A DNA stretch of 64,000 nucleotides from Hymenochaete sp. R1 (taxonomy: Eukaryota > Basidiomycota > Agaricomycetes > Hymenochaetales > Hymenochaetaceae), in the NCBI GenBank assembly GCA_019400425.1, contig JAFREE010000083.1:1-64000 (forward strand), given 5' to 3'. The stretch's first letter is position 1, and the number at the start of each line of letters is the position of its first letter. Below are positions 11,985-23,320 of this stretch, piece by piece. The notes under the pieces were generated by a model. It worked only from the letters and a program-made list of their open reading frames with translations, was not told where the DNA came from and made no database searches. The position numbers and the translations under genes were made by a program.

Positions 11985-13184
11985 ATGCATTCGTCCACGG
12001 CTTCGTTCACTGCTGATGCAGTCCTCTTCGACATGGTCAGTCCGCACTCCTCTTTGTCGTTTGTCTCTTCTTCGCCTCACCTTCTCTTTCTTTGTATAGG
12101 ACGGTACTTTGACCGACTCCATCGCTGCCGTCGAGGCCGCTTGGGGCAAAGTCGCCATCGACCTCGGCCTCGACCCAGCCTATGTCATCGCCGCCACCCA
12201 CGGCAAGCGCGCCATCGACAATCTCGCCCACTTCCGTCCCGAGATCAAAGAGCACGAGATGGACGACGAGGTCTCCAAGTTTGAGCAGTCCATCCTCGAC
12301 TTTGCCGACGCGTTCGGCTGCGGCAGCTCGCTGGCTTCTCGTTCTCGCCGTGCGAGCGTGTCGAGTTCCCGGACCGGGTCTGCGTCGGGTACGAGCACAC
12401 CTGCGTTGTCTGTGGGCCACTCCGAGAGCACCTCAGGCTTCTCGTCGCGCGCCGATTCCTTCTCTGCCCCGCATCGTCCCTCTTTCTCTAACCTCGGCGG
12501 CTCCCCGGCCGTCGCCGTCGTCGACCCCCGTCGACCCTCCTTCGGCGCCCGCTTGAACAGCATGCTCCAGATGTCGACGCTCCACGAACATCACGAGAGC
12601 GCCGTCTTCGAGGAGGACAGCAGCACCGACAAAAAGGACGAGTTGGTCGCTGACATTGAGGCTGCGTGGGAGATCGAGTCTGACGGCGTCGACCGGAGCA
12701 TTCATATCCTCCCCGGCGTCAAGGACATGATGGATAGCATTCCTGCGGGCAGGTACGCTGTCGCTACTTCCGGTGCGAAGACCTACGGTACGCTTTCTCT
12801 TACTGTCGAGTCACAACTCCTTGCTCATCCTTTTTTTTTCTGTCTATAGCCTACGGCGCCATGACTCGCGTCGGGATCACCCCTCCTCCCGTCACCATCA
12901 CCGCCGACGACAAGCGCCTCAAAGCCGGCAAGCCGGCCCCAGACCCATTCCTTCTCGCCGCGTCTTGTCTCGGCTACGACGCGAAGAAGTGCGTCGTCTT
13001 CGAAGACTCGCCGTCTGGAATTCGCGCAGGTGTCGCGAGTGGTGCGACGGTCATTGCGCTCTGCACGAGCCATCCGAGAGAGAAGATCGAGAACTGTGGT
13101 GCGCATTTTCTCGTGGAGGATATGACGCACGTACGGTGTGAGGTCAGGACCGATGGGCGGTTGGAGTTCCATGTTACGGAGTGA
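11985..13184 (+). CDS. HAD-superfamily phosphatase (glycerol-3-/2-deoxyglucose-6-phosphatase-like) with Ser-rich insert
   Basis: Predicted to dephosphorylate a small phosphorylated polyol or sugar; the exact substrate is not determinable. Exons are 11985-12035, 12100-12787 and 12850-13184, encoding 357 residues. HAD motif I, LFDMDGTLTDS, is split by intron 1 exactly between the nucleophile Asp16 and the acid/base Asp18 (LFDM then DGT). Motif II is VATSGAK, motif III the Lys of KAGKPAPDPF, and motif IV FEDSPSGI. A Ser/Arg/Pro-rich insertion of about 100 residues (roughly 94-198) interrupts the cap region. It makes the protein far longer than the usual 240-250 residues of GPP/DOG-type enzymes. 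The insert is likely disordered and could be phosphorylated. A TATA box is present upstream. Confidence 0.87.
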
Positions 13185-14145
13185 AGCGTTGCGTGGGTTG
13201 AGTTGGGAGTCTGGTGTTGTTGTAGCATGAAGAGAGGAGGGAAAAATAGGCTTAACATGCAGACTTGCGTTTTGATATCCCTGTACTTGTAGATGCAGCT
13301 GCTGTTTCTGTACTTTTAGATGCGAATACGTCTCTTGCAATAGATGCGGTTCCATCCTGCTTCAAGTTATCATGATGCTTGCGCGTCTTGTGTTCAAGTT
13401 TCCATACCGTGTAGTACGGTGTACTCGAAATGTGTTCTACTACTGTCCTACTAGTCTTTCGACTTTGAAGGATATAACTGGATAACGACCATTTTCTGTT
13501 TTCACGTGCCAAATGTTTTCTCCGACAAATTTTCAAGATACCGGAGTTGCCGACGGGGAAGGCACGACCCTTTGCTAAGCTTTAGCGGGATATTAGTGAT
13601 ACACCGGGCTTCTTCAGGCATTCTTCTTCGACTCGACTCGACAGTAACTTCCTCGACGCTCTCGACCGTGACGCTCATCTCCATCCGAGCCGTTTCTTTG
13701 GTCAACATTGGCAGCAACAAGACGATTCCGAATCATTCGTGGTGAGTACACCATAAAGAGAGCCTAGTGCGATTCCCGGAGAACGCTGACTGATACTGAT
13801 CTTGCTGATGGATGGGATGGGATAGCTGGTCGCCATCAAATCCGAGCTGCTCTTTGACTCTCGATCTTACTACCCCCGCAGCTCTTACCCCGTCCAGATT
13901 CAAGTTCTCAGGCTGAACACACATCATCGTCTTCATCTTTTTCTTTTCTTTTTTTGTCTCCTTCCTTTCCCTTCTCCACTTCCCACCATCTCGATCCCGT
14001 TCATCTTTTCTACTTCTTCTTCCTAAAACGTGCTCGTTATCGCCGACGCAACGAGCAAACGGGGGAATCAGCAGTAGCGGCGTAGAAGAGACGTCGGAAC
14101 AGGAAACAAATAGTTATAAAAGGCCAGTCCGGGTCGATCACTACG
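13185..14145. other. Intergenic region
   Basis: This holds the 3' UTR of the HAD gene and the long pyrimidine-rich promoter (13920-14030) of the next gene. Only small unsupported open frames are present. Confidence 0.5.
14115..14123 (+). promoter_or_regulatory. TATA-like sequence unusually close to an ATG
   Basis: TATAAAAGG lies only 23-31 bp before the ATG at 14146. If it were the functional TATA box, transcription would begin almost at the start codon. It may therefore be unused, or the true start may be a later ATG. Confidence 0.3.
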
Positions 14146-17100
14146 ATGGCACAGCGTCCACTCTCGACGCAGAGCGACCAGAGCGTCGCGAGCTCCTCGA
14201 GTGCCTCTGCTGCTACCGGTGGTCCTGGTCCGAGTACAACAGCGCGTCAACAACGTCAGAGGCCACGGTTGACGGGCCCGAGGCTACGGAAACCGAGCGC
14301 GAAGGCTACCTTACCCGGCAGCTCGGAGTCTACGCAGCAAGATCAGCAGCTTGCCCAATCGGTGCCTACGCCTGTACCAGAGCAGCCGGAGCGTGAGGAG
14401 CAGCTGGAGCAGAGTGATCGGGTGCGCGAACAGGAACACGGTCACGAGCAAGAGCGGGCGCGGGCACCATCTCGAGGTGAAGCGGAGCAGGAGGCGCAAG
14501 CGCGAGATAGCGTGTACAAACGACAATCGGAGCAATTACCTTCGTACGTCCAGTCCCAGTACCAGCACGACCCCGAGCCGCTCCCGCTTCGGCCGTTCTC
14601 TCCTAACCCACCCAGCGCGGGCGCTTCTGATTCGTCGTGCTCGTATAATAACGTGTCTGGTCCTGTGAGCAATGGGGCTAATGGGATGTCGTTACCACGC
14701 ATCGAAACGTCTGCGGCAGCGCCATTGGCTATGCCAGCGCCCGTGCGGACGTCCTCACCCCTCCCCTTACACTCACTCACACCTACACCCAACAATCACG
14801 AACTAAGTCTACACGCACACGCACACGCGTCCACACACTCCTTCGGACCCGTTCACACGACGACGACGAAACCATCCACACCCACGCCCGGTCCTAACCC
14901 CAATATACCCTCCATTTCCCAACCCACCACGCCCCGACCTGAAACGCCGGCCTCGATCAAATCCCGGTCAACGACTCTATCTGTGTCAGCTCCAGCATCT
15001 GCCCCTATGCAGCCCATCCAACAGCCACCTCCCATCGACTTTTCGTCCGTCCCGATACCGTACAAGGCGCTCACGCTCGACGCGGCGCAGTGGACGTTCT
15101 CCTCGACCGAACTCCAGGCGATCGTGTCGCGCGCTATTCGGGCGAGTGCAGAGCCGTCGAGTATCAAGCTGTTGCCTCTCCAGGTGAGCGATAAGGAGTT
15201 GGGCGAGGAAGTGGAGAGGCTGGAGAGGGAAAGGATGGAGGTCCAGGCGAAGTATCGATTTACAGTCCATAGACGGACGATGTTGTTGCAGAGTCTGAAC
15301 GCGGTTGCATCCCAGCCCGGCGGTGGGTTTAGTTCGACATTGGGGGGAACGTCGAGTTCGACGTCGACGTCGACGTCGCCTTCGACGCTGACGTTCTCGC
15401 AGGGGGGTGCGGGTTTGTCACCTCCTTCCCCCAGTCCTGCGAGCGAACTCGTCCATCGGCTGGCGGAGATCGGCGTCTCTCTGGACACGTTCGCGCAGGC
15501 TCTACTCCGGATATCGGATCAGTTATCGCAGATACGAGCATTACAGGATGTGCATGCGGCCAGTGCGCTTGCTGTCGCCTTACGGAAACTCAACGCGAGC
15601 TACGCGAGACGGACGAGGGAGGTGGCTGGGCTGAGGGAGCGGGTCGAGCAGGTTGAGGAGGAGAGGGACGAAGCCTGGCGCGTGGCGGAGGATTTGGCGT
15701 TAGAGGCTGACGCTGAGAAGGAGGTGGGAATGGAGGGAGAAGTCGAAGAAGACGAAGAGTGGGAGGACGTGGACGTCGTCAACGCGGAACGCGCCGTCGC
15801 CGCCTCCGCCACGCTCACGCGAGCGAGCAAAGTCGGTTCGGCGGGGATCCGAATCAAAGTCCCAGGCGTAGGCCCCCGGATCCGACACCCTTCACCGAAC
15901 AAAGAGAAATCGTCAACCCCCAGCAGTGTTTTGGGTGGAGACGTGGACGTGGACGTGGACATCGAAAGCCCAATCATCGACGATACACCCGCCAGCAGCA
16001 AGTCAGACCGACCCCCGGGACGCAGGAAACGAACCAACAGCGCCGCCTCGCGCGTCTCCGCCGCACGAACGCGTTCCCTGCGCGCCTCGAAAGCAAGCCT
16101 CCGCTTACCCCGTCCCCGCAGGAGCGAGACGGACTCCGCCGTGGGCACAGGTACGGGCACGCGTCCGCCGTCTGCGTACTCGCAGGCGAGCTCGGTGGGT
16201 ACACGGCCCCGGTCGAATTCGAGGGCGGGCTCGTCTGTCGGGTCTCCGGCTGATGCGCTTGAGGTGGGTGGGCGCGCTTCTTTGTCGGGTGGACACGATG
16301 AGCAGACGTCGGCGTCGGTGGGGATCCCGGACGTGCCGAAGCTCCCGGACGCAAAGGAGTTGGAACGGTTGGAGAGTGGGAAGGCGAGGGCGGCGCAGGG
16401 GACGTTGTTGTCGCCCATGTCGGCTGCTACTGCGTCTACAGGCGTGGGTGAGGGCATCTCGTCACCGTCGTCGTTCTTGGAGATAACGCCTACGCCTACG
16501 AGGCCGGGGTCGGCGACAGATGAGGAGGTCGCGCCGCCTGTACCGGAGAAAGATGGGGTGCTTGGAGGGTTGGGAGGTAATGAGGATGTGGATTGGGGCG
16601 TTAAAAAGGACTTGAGCGCGAACGCCGATGCTGATAGTGAGCTGAATGATGTAGCTGGTTCGCAGCTCGTCTCAGGTGAGATGCATACCTTTTTTTTCAC
16701 TTTCATCTTCCCAATCAATCCCGTTCCAATCAACTTCTTTGATCCTCGATGCTCACAAACCCTTTTCCTCTCCAATTTCATTAGAGACAGAAACACCAAC
16801 TCGCCCACCACACCTCCACCGCCCCTTCTCCGACTCCCGCGTCCACGTCCAAGTATCCTCCGACCTCTCCTCCACAGCCGAAGCCGCAGCAGCAGCCCAA
16901 GCCCAATCCGAAGCCAGCCAGCACGCACGCATCAAGCTCCGCCCGAGTCTCCAAGTCTACCCAACCGGCCGTGCACCGTGGTCCCGACCGGCCCCGGACT
17001 CCCCTAAGGATGTGACGAGGGACAGCGATCCGCACCGGGCTGACGACGACGAAGGAGGGCTTGGACGGGGCGTGGGCGGGGATGGGGACGGGGACGATGA

Positions 17101-17521
17101 GCTGGACGGTGTGTTTGAGGTTGCGTACGCACAGACGCAGGAGCAGATGCAGATGCAAACGAGGGCGCTCGGACGAGGTCCGGAGCCCCCCTTGCAGCTC
17201 CAGACACGTCAGAAACGGTTCTGGGGTGGTGGTGGTGGAGGTAGCGGCGCGAGGAAAGGGTGTAGTCCGCTGAGGGTCCAGCATACGCAGAGCATGTTGC
17301 CTTTCCCGCGGACCAATGCGAGTGCGGGTATGGGCGAAACTAGAGTTGACGGCGCTGATGCTGGGGGGCCCGCGAGGAAGGTTGGATCACCTGCTTCGGA
17401 TGGGCAAGTCGGCGAGAGTGTGGGTATGGATGCTGATGGGGTGAATGCGGCGAGGAGGCCTGTGTCGGTGCCTTCTGTCCCTGCTGCAGTCACGCAGGGA
17501 GATCTCCCGTGGAATCACTAA
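14146..17521 (+). CDS. Large low-complexity protein with central coiled coils
   Basis: The function is unknown. Two exons, 14146-16675 and 16785-17521, join in frame across a 109-bp intron and encode 1088 residues. The N-terminal ~300 residues are rich in Ser, Pro, Gln and Thr and look disordered. A compact conserved-looking segment begins near residue 305 (IPYKALTLDAAQWTFSSTEL). It runs into an amphipathic helix (ELGEEVERLERERMEVQ) and a second predicted coiled coil near residues 480-525 (TREVAGLRERVEQVEEERDE). After an acidic patch the rest is again low complexity, with basic motifs such as RKRTNSAASR. The layout resembles cytoskeletal, polarity or scaffold proteins, but no family was recognised. 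The wobble-position GC bias supports coding throughout the first exon. Confidence 0.72.
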
Positions 17522-18803
17522 TGTGCTTCCATCACCTCTATTCTTTCCCTTTTTCTTTCTAACTTATCCTTGCTCTTCATTTCAACCTCCTTTTCCGCAT
17601 TGGCGTTAGCCATCCCCCCTCCCCCCCTCCCCCTCTCTTCCCCTTCTTGAATTTATGCCATCTGCCATCGTCGTAATCTAACCTCTGCAGTCTTGCTTAC
17701 TTTCTTCATCAACACTGTATCGATCGTTTTCGTATCCAATTCACCCCGCTAACGTCATTTACTCGATTCCCACATATACCCACTTCCCGCCCTGAATTTA
17801 TCGGTTTGGTTTTGACCTTTTCAAGGAAAAAAAAAGAAATCCGAGGCTGGAGGTTCCCTCGACTTTTGTTTTCGTTTTTATTTGGAATCATGATGACTTA
17901 TGTCTCGCTAACGGTCCCTTTTTTTCTTTTCTCTTCCTCTTCCTCGCGCCACTGCTCTTACTGTTCCGATATTCATATCAACAATAGATAATACTAATAA
18001 TTCATACTTTTGCATATAATTCGGAATTCGGTCAGAGATGTTTTTGGGTGCTTTTTATTTTATTTTTCTTCTCATAAGCAATGTTGAACTGCAGTTTTCA
18101 AGTGTGGTATATGGCGTACGTAGTCGGTACGGACACATTCTTTGAGAGTTGAGTTGGTCGATCCCCGCTTAAGTCAGCTGTTTGTTCGTGTGTGGAACTG
18201 TAGACGCGCTGTTATCTTTAGTCCCGTCGTGTGCGCACATACTTGAAGGCCGTAAAGCCGGAGATATTCGGATTCTCCTGACAAACCAGCCTTTACACTT
18301 ACAGCTGCGCTTACCCCGAGAGAGATGACAGAGGACGGTCCGTATGGGCGCCTTGAAGTCAGAATGTCTCCTCTTACGCATTTTTGGAGACGTCAGCTTG
18401 AAGAGGACCATGCAATGGAATGTAATGAGCCACCGAGACGTTGCTCCATGCTGTTGATGGATCCACTTCTTCTGGAAACATGTGACTCTCGCTTTTGAAA
18501 TTGATGTCGTTATATGAAATGAAAGGGGTGTAGAGGGAAAGATGGGAGAGGGAGTCAGCATTCGTCATCAAACGCCAAACGAAATCAATACTGATAAGCT
18601 GAAGCTCAGGCTGGCGTTCTCAGAAATCGGAATTCAAATATTCAGGTTCGTCGGACACCGAGTTGCGTATGAGAAGCAACAATCCTCACGCACGTACACA
18701 GAGAGCTGGCCAGTTGGCGCCGACCTCTTTTAAATTGATTTGATTTCGTATTTCACAATCTCTATACGTACAATGCCGACCCTGCTCATCGTGATCTTGT
18801 CAT
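17522..18803. other. Intergenic region
   Basis: The region 17520-18000 is the pyrimidine-rich 3' flank of the coiled-coil gene. The remainder, down to the AKR3 stop codon, has only small frames with no recognised content. Confidence 0.5.
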
Positions 18804-20114
18804 CTAGAGGTCTGGCTTGGGATATCCGCCTTTCCACTCGCTGAGTGGGATACAGTGGCCTTTCGTGAAGGATAGCGCGAGAGGTCCGTAACGTGCCCCG
18901 CCCACATCGGCAGTTTCGACAAGCTCCCGGATGGCCTTGACGTCTTCATCTTTAAGCTTGATCTCGGCGCCCTTAGCGTTCTCTTCAACACGTTCTTTAG
19001 TCCTACAACCAGGAATAGGCGTGTCTATGCATATATGAACATAGAATCAGAATCAAAGTCCGTTCCCCAATCAAAGCATTTGATGCCTTACAGTTTGGAG
19101 ACGAGGCCAGAATCCACGCGAGTGAAATCATACTGGGCGTCGCGTTGTACTTCTTCCCGACTTCACCGAGCTTATCGGCTATCGCGACGTTTTTCGGGAA
19201 GTTCTCCTCGGAGAACCTCGGGTACCCCAGACGGAAGTCGCCCTCCTCGAATTGAGCACGAGAGCGGAAGCTGGCGTGGTTTCTTAATGAAGAAGACCGG
19301 TAAAATATTAGAACAATAAGAGCACGCACCGACCAGAAGCGAGGCCTCTTCCGAGAGGACTGTAAGCAACGAGAGTGACACCCATCTCTTCAGCCGCCTT
19401 TGTGAAACCGTTCTTCTCGATCTCAAGCTCGAAAGGGCTGAACTCCATCTGAGCGGCGATGATCCTGTCTCCAAGGACTGGGTAAGCCTTCGCGCGCCTC
19501 AGGGTATCCGCGTTCGTCTCGCTCAGACCGATCCATTTGATGACGCCCTTTTCGTAATAAGGCTTCAACGTGTCCAAAACAACTTCGATCGGGACATCTG
19601 GGTCAACGCGATGTTGGTAGTAGAGGTCGATGTAGTCCACTTCCAGGCGCTTGAGAGAACGCTCGAGTGCGAGCTTAATGTACCATGGTTGGGAGATCGG
19701 CTTGTTATTACCATATTGACCATATGGATCCCGCACACCCCATTTAGAGGTCAAAAAGATCTCGGAGCGTCGACCTGTTTCCTTGAACCACTTCGCAAGC
19801 ACAAGCTCGGCTTGAGTTGATCATGAGATTGACCGTTAATGAGTATAAGAGCTGGGGTAGAAACGTACCGTCACCGTAAACTTCTGCACAGTCCCAATGG
19901 GTCATACCGCGGTCAGCAGCATAGGTGAGGGCTTCATACGCAGCCTTGTCGTCCGTTTTTCCATAGAATGCGCCGATGCCTGATGCTCTGTTAATTATCT
20001 CGACTCAAAGACAGATACTGATGGAACTGTACCCATCGTGCCAAAGCCAACAGCGCTGACTTCCGGGCCGTTCTTCCCCAGACGACGAAGCGGGATTTTT
20101 TTCAAAGCAGACAT
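18804..20114 (-). CDS. Aldo-keto reductase (AKR3)
   Basis: Third member of the AKR13-like group in this window. Exons in transcription order: 20114-20033, 19979-19869, 19810-19330, 19270-19092, 19024-18804, giving 357 residues. The first four exons match AKR1 and AKR2 exactly in length (82, 111, 481, 179 nt); the last is 221 nt, one codon longer. Catalytic residues are present: Asp/Tyr in HWDCAEVYG, Lys in IFLTSKWG, His in YYQHRVDP. The DVYG of the paralogues is EVYG here, and Phe before the Asp is His, which may alter the active-site edge. It is more similar to AKR1 than to AKR2. It sits 12 kb from the divergent pair, 350 bp from repeat copy A, so dispersal may have followed a local duplication. 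Confidence 0.92.
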
Positions 20115-20461
20115 GCTGAATGAGGGCTTACAGGAGAGTTGTTTAGGGATACCACCCCAAGGCAACCGTCGAGCTTCTTAAATGCATTCCGGGGACTCCG
20201 AATTTGAAATGAGAAGACAGAGAAGTTGGCGGTGATATCATTGACTTCGAACCAGCTGAGCTATTCGCGCGTCTTCAGCGGACGTCTTTCCTCTCCCACG
20301 CTCATCCCGATGTCTCGTCTCTCAGACAAATTTCTTTTCGAGTTAAAAATAATCCTTCAGTTTACTCAAAGCGTCTATGCATGTCGGTCAATAGAATGTG
20401 AATTCATTTCTTAGATTATCTTTCGATCTATGATACAAAAAGCTAACTTCCGGTATTCAAG
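20115..20461. other. Upstream region of AKR3
   Basis: About 350 bp between the AKR3 start and the end of repeat copy A. No coding signal is seen. It contains the AKR3 promoter, without a clear TATA box. Confidence 0.4.
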
Positions 20462-21652
20462 TTCGAGATGGTCCCACCCACCCATCTCGCGTCGACCCAA
20501 ATAAGGTCGACCCCGGTCTCGAGTTCTGAAGCCAGACCAAGCATCGTCAATTAGTATTTACGCTCCGTGCAAGAGGACCACGTAGTACAGGAGTCTAAGA
20601 CACCCCTCCTACGCAATCCCCGCAATTGGAGGTGGAGTTAGGGACCGCCTTCCTAACCCTTGCTACCCGCATGCTGGATGGATAGCCCCCGGTCCTGCCA
20701 TTGGACCATTGTGGCATTCGAGAGCTCCTTGTCCCTGGAGACTCTCGCGACAGACACCTACTCAACTAAGACGACGGGTTTGGACCGAGTGAACAACTCC
20801 TTGGTGCGTCCATCATTAATGTTAATGGCCGGCTTACCGTCAACGTCATCGAGTGGGAGGCTGCCGCAGCGAGGGTGAGGACGTTTGTGTTGAACGTGCT
20901 GGGAACTCGAGCCTGATGCTCTCGGAATCAGCCTAGTAGAAGAGGATCGAATGAGTGACTGTGGTAAAGAAAAGAGATGAGGGTTGATGAATACTCACTG
21001 CGCCCACGTCGACCCAGAGCCTTCAGTCGATGCGGCCACCCCCCACCGACTGTTTGCGGTTTGCCAGCCGCAAATTGGAATAAAAAAAGCTGACCGGTTC
21101 TAGGCGACCAAGCTAGCTCACGCTGTACGGGGAACTCATACTGCGGAGGGTCATAAGGTTGAAAGGCTAAGAGTGAAGGCTGGTTAGCTTTGTCGGTGGC
21201 AGAGAGCACAGAGGATTACTCACTTTTTAAAGTGCGGAGAGGCCGATGAATGATGATGTTTAGGTGGCGTCGCGCAAAGGGTTGTTTGGTTTTGTGAGGC
21301 GGAGAGGCCGAATGGATGGCATCGCGCAAAGGTGTTTGTGATTGAAAGAAAAGGTTGGTAGTGCGGAGAGGCTGGTTAAGTGGCATCGCGCAGAGAAGGT
21401 GAAGATAAAAAGGTTGTTTGGTAGTGCGGAGAGGCCGCCGGGTGGGTAGCATCGCGCAAGAAGAGGTAGCGGAGAGGCCAGAGGCGTCGCGCTGGGTTGG
21501 TTGTGTGAGGGGGAGGGGGGAATGGTGGTGGTCTGGGGGAAAGAAGAGGTTGAGTATTCTTGCCTGCTTTTATACACGACTGGTCGGAGGAATGAGGCTG
21601 GTAAACATTATGGCGTTGGACTCGTCCATAATGAAATCCTCCCGAGCTCTGG
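20462..21652 (-). repeat. Interspersed repeat, copy A (about 1.19 kb)
   Basis: This segment read on the minus strand matches 36726-37888 read on the plus strand along nearly its whole length. Identity looks high in blocks, with small indels. In element orientation it starts near the conserved GAGCTCGGGAGGAT block, has TATAAAAGCAGGC, then degenerate copies of a GCGCGATGCCA...GGCCTCTCCGCACT unit. Next come a conserved stretch reading PQYEFPVQRELAWSPRTGQ, a CCTGCCATTGGACCATTG block, and an end with a CGAGATGG/CCATCTCG stem. Homology stops abruptly after CTCGAA. No transposase or reverse transcriptase is present. It is either a non-autonomous mobile element or a duplicated transcription unit. Confidence 0.8.
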
Positions 21653-22199
21653 TCGGTCTATGCGTACGGCTGATTGGCTGAAGCGATTCAGGATATTCGA
21701 ATATTTGCTGTGAGGCTGACAGGCTGGCTGGTTTGAGTCAATACAGCGCTGTTGATCTTTGGTTATACTATATATAGTACATGCGTACGCGTATTTTATT
21801 TGTCTCGGCCCCGGTTATACAACATGCTCGTAGTCGATAAGTAGAGTTGAGTTGATGGTCTGAACGGACTGACTCACGATGTAATGCGTGTTACTGTTCA
21901 TAATAGCAAACAAGAGATGTAGCTGGCTGCAACCGCTAATCGTCATCTTATCAGAAGGAAAGGAATTGTGTTGACGCGTTGTTTGGTCCAGCATCGCATC
22001 TGTAGATCTATCTTACTCGGAGTCGGATGTCTGGACCGATTGCACAGGATTAGCCGAGCATGCCGGAAGAGCGCGTCATTCGATTGCCATTGCCACTGCG
22101 AAGCTTGCCTATATAAACGTCCGCTACCTCTGCGACCTGGAAACTTTCTCAACCGATATTACTACTTTGTCTTCCTGACTCTTCCAAGTACATCAACAC
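21653..22199. other. Intergenic region upstream of FMP52
   Basis: Only weak residual similarity to the flank of repeat copy B (CCAAT-like AGCCAATCAG and CCTCACAG) is visible near 21660-21730. The rest is the FMP52 promoter, with a TATA box near 22110. No gene is seen. Confidence 0.4.
22110..22117 (+). promoter_or_regulatory. Putative TATA box of FMP52
   Basis: TATATAAA lies about 83-90 bp upstream of the ATG at 22200. Confidence 0.45.
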
Positions 22200-23320
22200 A
22201 TGTCTGGAAAATCCGCTCTTCTTTTAGGCGCTACGGGCGCAGTCGGCAAACACGTCCTTCGTGAACTTATTCTTTCGAGCGAATATTCGCGAGTGGGAGA
22301 GTTCGGGCGGCGCGTCACTCCGTTGGACCAGCTGCCTCCAATTGCCAAAGAGAAATTAGAGCAGAAAGTCATCGACTTCGAAAAGCTCAACGAATCTTAT
22401 TTGAAGGACGAGAATTGGGATGTCATTCTTATCACGTATGTCCCACTTATCCATGCGCCAGCATGAATATAATACTGACAGTCTTCTCCTTCAGCCTCGG
22501 AACATCAAGAGCTGCTGCCGGAAGCGCAGCAGCATTCGAGAAAATCGATAGGGAGTGAGTGCTGCCGTGAGCATTTTACTCTACAGTGCGTTGACTGTCC
22601 TAAATGGGTCAGATATGTCGTGAATGCGGCCCGTTCAGCGAAGGTTGATGATGCATCTCACCAACAACGCTTGATATACCTCTCGGTGGGTGACATTTCT
22701 CCGCAACTGGTATAAACACGCTCTAAACTACGCTATGCAGTCCACAGGCGCGAACGCGAACTCGCCTTTCTTATACACGAAGTACGTTTTGCCACAATAT
22801 CGGGCGTCGACGCTATCAGCTTGTTTCACTTGCTCAAATAATCGGAATCTATGACTTCAGGAGCAAAGGCCGAACCGAAAATGAGTTGGCAGACCTTGGC
22901 TATGCCGACACAATTGTCTTTCGCCCTGGTTTCCTTCAAAACGCAGAGAGATCCAAGTCGAGAATTTTGGAGACCCTAGGGGGGTGCGTGATTAGACTGA
23001 CAATGCATATTATCGCTGCCTCTTCACTAATGCTTTCCCTTTGGTTTGCCAGGCCTCTTTTCGGTCTTGCATCCCATTTCGCTTCTGTGCAGATAGATGT
23101 AAGTTTGAACTTGTGTCTTTTGAAGCAGGTTTAACGATTCTTAACCTTTCAAACCCCCCAGGTCGCTGAAGTGGGTAAAGCAATCACCCGCGCTGGATTC
23201 CTCGGATCCTCTCAGCTTCCCGCCTCCGCGCAGATAACAGAATCCAAGACTCCTGCGGGCTCGAAGTTCACCGTCATAGCCAACAAAGGAGCAGAGAACT
23301 TGGCAAGGGAAAAGCTCTGA
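22200..23320 (+). CDS. FMP52: FMP52-like mitochondrial NAD(P)-binding protein
   Basis: Atypical short-chain dehydrogenase-like protein of the FMP52/HTATIP2 group; yeast Fmp52 is found at the mitochondrial outer membrane, and no reaction is established. Seven exons: 22200-22435, 22495-22554, 22613-22685, 22741-22781, 22861-22983, 23053-23098, 23162-23320, encoding 245 residues. The N-terminal Rossmann motif ALLLGATGAVGKHVLREL is clear. It is followed by LGTSRAAAGS after the second beta-alpha unit and STGANANSPFLYTKSKGRTE with the Ser/Tyr/Lys region (YTKSKG). FRPGFLQ then precedes the C-terminal part. Length and motif order match the family. Introns of 55-79 bp all have GT-AG ends. It lies between repeat copies A and C. 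Confidence 0.88.

Noticed and set aside
16676..16784. Reading straight through the apparent intron, giving a 953-residue product ending near 17007
   Set aside because: The sequence has a clean GT...AG and the downstream frame continues with 245 more codons of the same composition; splicing gives 1088 residues.
15600..16928. 442-codon reverse-strand frame opposite the large coiled-coil gene
   Set aside because: It is the shadow of a GC-rich Ser/Thr-rich coding strand; its product is repetitive Ser/Pro/Arg without motifs.
20462..21652. Helitron interpretation of the repeat
   Set aside because: There is a hairpin near the end, but no CTRR terminus after it, no TC start and no RepHel protein; kept as unclassified.
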